Assembly: GCA_964505995.1 (NCBI GenBank)
Contig: CAZDLB010000044.1
Span: 1-14,866, forward strand
Source of the DNA: JAJRVH01 sp964505995
Lineage (GTDB): Bacteria; Pseudomonadota; Zetaproteobacteria; Mariprofundales; Mariprofundaceae
Direction: 5' to 3'
Length of the DNA stretch: 14,866 bases
Every line of letters begins with the position of its first letter. The first letter of the stretch is position 1. A program made the position numbers and the translations under genes. Under the pieces are notes generated by a model, which saw only the letters and a program-made list of their open reading frames with translations, made no database searches and was not told where the DNA came from. Shown here piece by piece: positions 13,877-14,866 of this stretch.

Positions 13877-13902
13877 GGACTTGAGTCCCCTTCATGCTGA
13901 AG
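13877..13902 (-). repeat. Two back-to-back small hairpins downstream of valS
   Basis: Two perfect short stems sit one base apart: GGAC-TTGA-GTCC on the plus strand at 13877-13888, and CTTCA/TGAAG with a 3-nt loop at 13890-13902. They lie between the valS stop and the 62-codon gene. Neither is followed by a T tract on either strand. They may be a weak processing or stabilising structure in the valS 3' UTR or part of the small gene's leader. Confidence 0.35.
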
Positions 13903-13976
13903 CCATCGGAGGATTGCGAACAGGCGAGGATTCCGCGCGCCGGATCGGGAAATCTGCGCCGGAAAGGCTCCCGTTT

Positions 13977-14866
13977 CTACAGGGCCTTCAGCCGCTCCAC
14001 GGCCGCCAGCATGTCGGCATGCCTGGCCCGCGCCTCATCGAGCTCGGCCTGCACCTTGGCGACGACATCCTCCGGCGCATTGGCGCGGAACTTCGGATTG
14101 CCAAGCTTCGTTTCGCTTCGGGCGATCTCCTTCTCGAGCCTGCCGATGTTCTTGTTCAGTCGCGCCAGCTCCTCCTCGACATTGATCAGCCCGGCCAGCG
14201 GCAGATAGACGCGGGCAAAGGCCAGCGGTGCCACCGCCGCGGCCTCCAGCTCGGCATCGGCCTCCAGCCAGTCGAGCCGCTCCAGGCGCGCCAGGTTCAT
14301 CAGCAGCGGCTGCTGCGACTCCAGCTCCGCCCTTTCCGCCGCCGTGCAGGCCATGGCCGCGGCAATGCGCTTGCCCGGGGCCACATTCATCTCGCCGCGG
14401 ATCGAGCGGATGGCCGAAACGATCTCGATGAGCTTGCGCATGCGCCCGACGGCCTGCGGGTCGTGCGCCGCTCGCGGCTGGTGCCAGCGATCGGTGACCA
14501 GCCGCGCATCCGGGCCATGCAGGGTCTGCCACAGCGTTTCGGTGATGAACGGACAGATCGGATGCAGCAGCCGCAGCCAGCCCTGCAGGGCCGTGAGCAT
14601 GACCACGCGGGTCTCATCGGCCGCGGCCTGATCCTCGCCGTACAGCGCCACCTTGGCCGCCTCGACATACCAGTCGCAGTAGGTGCCCCAGATGAAGCTG
14701 TACAGCGCCGACGCGGCCTCGTTGAAGCGGTATTCCTCGAAGGCCTTTTCGATCTCCCGGGCCGTCGCATCCAGCTCGGCCAGGATCCAGCGGTTGACCT
14801 CGTTCACGGGTTCGATCGAGGCATCGGGCACGGCATCGCCGCGATTCATGAACACGAAACGGGCGG
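13977..14866 (-). CDS. valS: Valyl-tRNA synthetase, C-terminal part (5' end missing)
   Basis: This is the last 295 residues of the class I synthetase that charges tRNA-Val in the cytosol. The frame is open through the right edge, starting ARFVFMNRGD, which matches the conserved ARF segment after the catalytic domain. The tRNA anticodon-binding helical domain follows (VNRWILAELDATAREIEKAFEEYRFNEAASALYSFIWGTYCDWYVEAAK, then LLHPICPFITETLWQ). The C-terminal Val-tRNA synthetase coiled-coil arm is clear in the last 75 residues: LPLAGLINVEEELARLNKNIGRLEKEI, then KLGNPKFRANAPEDVVAKVQAELDEA. The catalytic HIGH and KMSKS motifs lie outside the window. The stop is TAG at 13977-13979. No convincing intrinsic terminator follows. 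The apparent ATG/GTG codons near 14849-14855 are internal residues, not starts. Confidence 0.96.
   Translation of the reverse strand, partial: ARFVFMNRGDAVPDASIEPVNEVNRWILAELDATAREIEKAFEEYRFNEAASALYSFIWGTYCDWYVEAAKVALYGEDQAAADETRVVMLTALQGWLRLLHPICPFITETLWQTLHGPDARLVTDRWHQPRAAHDPQAVGRMRKLIEIVSAIRSIRGEMNVAPGKRIAAAMACTAAERAELESQQPLLMNLARLERLDWLEADAELEAAAVAPLAFARVYLPLAGLINVEEELARLNKNIGRLEKEIARSETKLGNPKFRANAPEDVVAKVQAELDEARARHADMLAAVERLKAL

Noticed and set aside
13630..13884. 84-codon plus-strand frame opposite the 62-codon gene
   Set aside because: No Shine-Dalgarno sequence precedes its ATG, while the minus-strand frame has a near-ideal one; kept only as an alternative.
13905..13979. Intrinsic terminator for valS
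   Set aside because: A weak 5-bp CGGGA/TCCCG stem with a long loop is present but no T tract follows.
1..14866. tRNA, rRNA, CRISPR arrays, insertion sequences or phage genes
   Set aside because: Looked for on both strands; no cloverleaf, regularly spaced repeats, transposase motifs or terminal inverted repeats were seen.

Overview
The window is a GC-rich stretch of bacterial chromosome in which essentially every gene lies on the minus strand, so transcription runs from right to left. The gene content points to a Gram-negative proteobacterium: an AsmA-family envelope protein, YciO, YqhA/UPF0114, a WbpO/TviB-type nucleotide-sugar dehydrogenase and a hybrid sensor kinase with a periplasmic sensor. 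A more precise placement (gamma- or zeta-like) would be a guess. The run of N at 12831-12930, flanked by two identical 55-bp sequences, marks this as a draft assembly.

Right part (13484-14866): the 3' end of valS enters from the right edge. It is followed by a 161-bp intergenic stretch with two small back-to-back hairpins, then a 62-codon gene of unknown function with a very good ribosome binding site, then a promoter-like extended -10 element.

Middle right (9834-13463): a two-gene signalling unit. The first gene is a hybrid histidine kinase (membrane-anchored periplasmic sensor, PAS, HisKA, HATPase, receiver), split in the assembly by the N gap but reconstructable as one 881-residue protein. 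The second, overlapping it by 8 nt, is a secreted PstS-like phosphate/anion-binding protein with no transporter genes beside it.

Middle (2315-9801): a tightly packed operon that appears to start from its own sigma70-type promoter, placed so that the mRNA would be nearly or fully leaderless. It encodes a Gld-type ABC system (GldA ATPase, GldF permease, GldG-like protein) plus a DUF4340 protein. It continues into a phosphoglycolate-phosphatase-like HAD hydrolase, an AsmA-family protein and YciO. Junctions are mostly 1- to 20-nt overlaps, which suggests translational coupling.

Left part (1-2250): after a 64-bp gap come yqhA, a six-TM potassium-channel-like protein and, overlapping it by 11 nt, a TviB/WbpO-type UDP-N-acetylhexosamine dehydrogenase that runs off the left edge and may open a surface-polysaccharide locus.

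I saw no tRNA, rRNA, CRISPR array, insertion sequence or phage gene. The many long plus-strand ORFs are antisense shadows of the GC-rich minus-strand genes.
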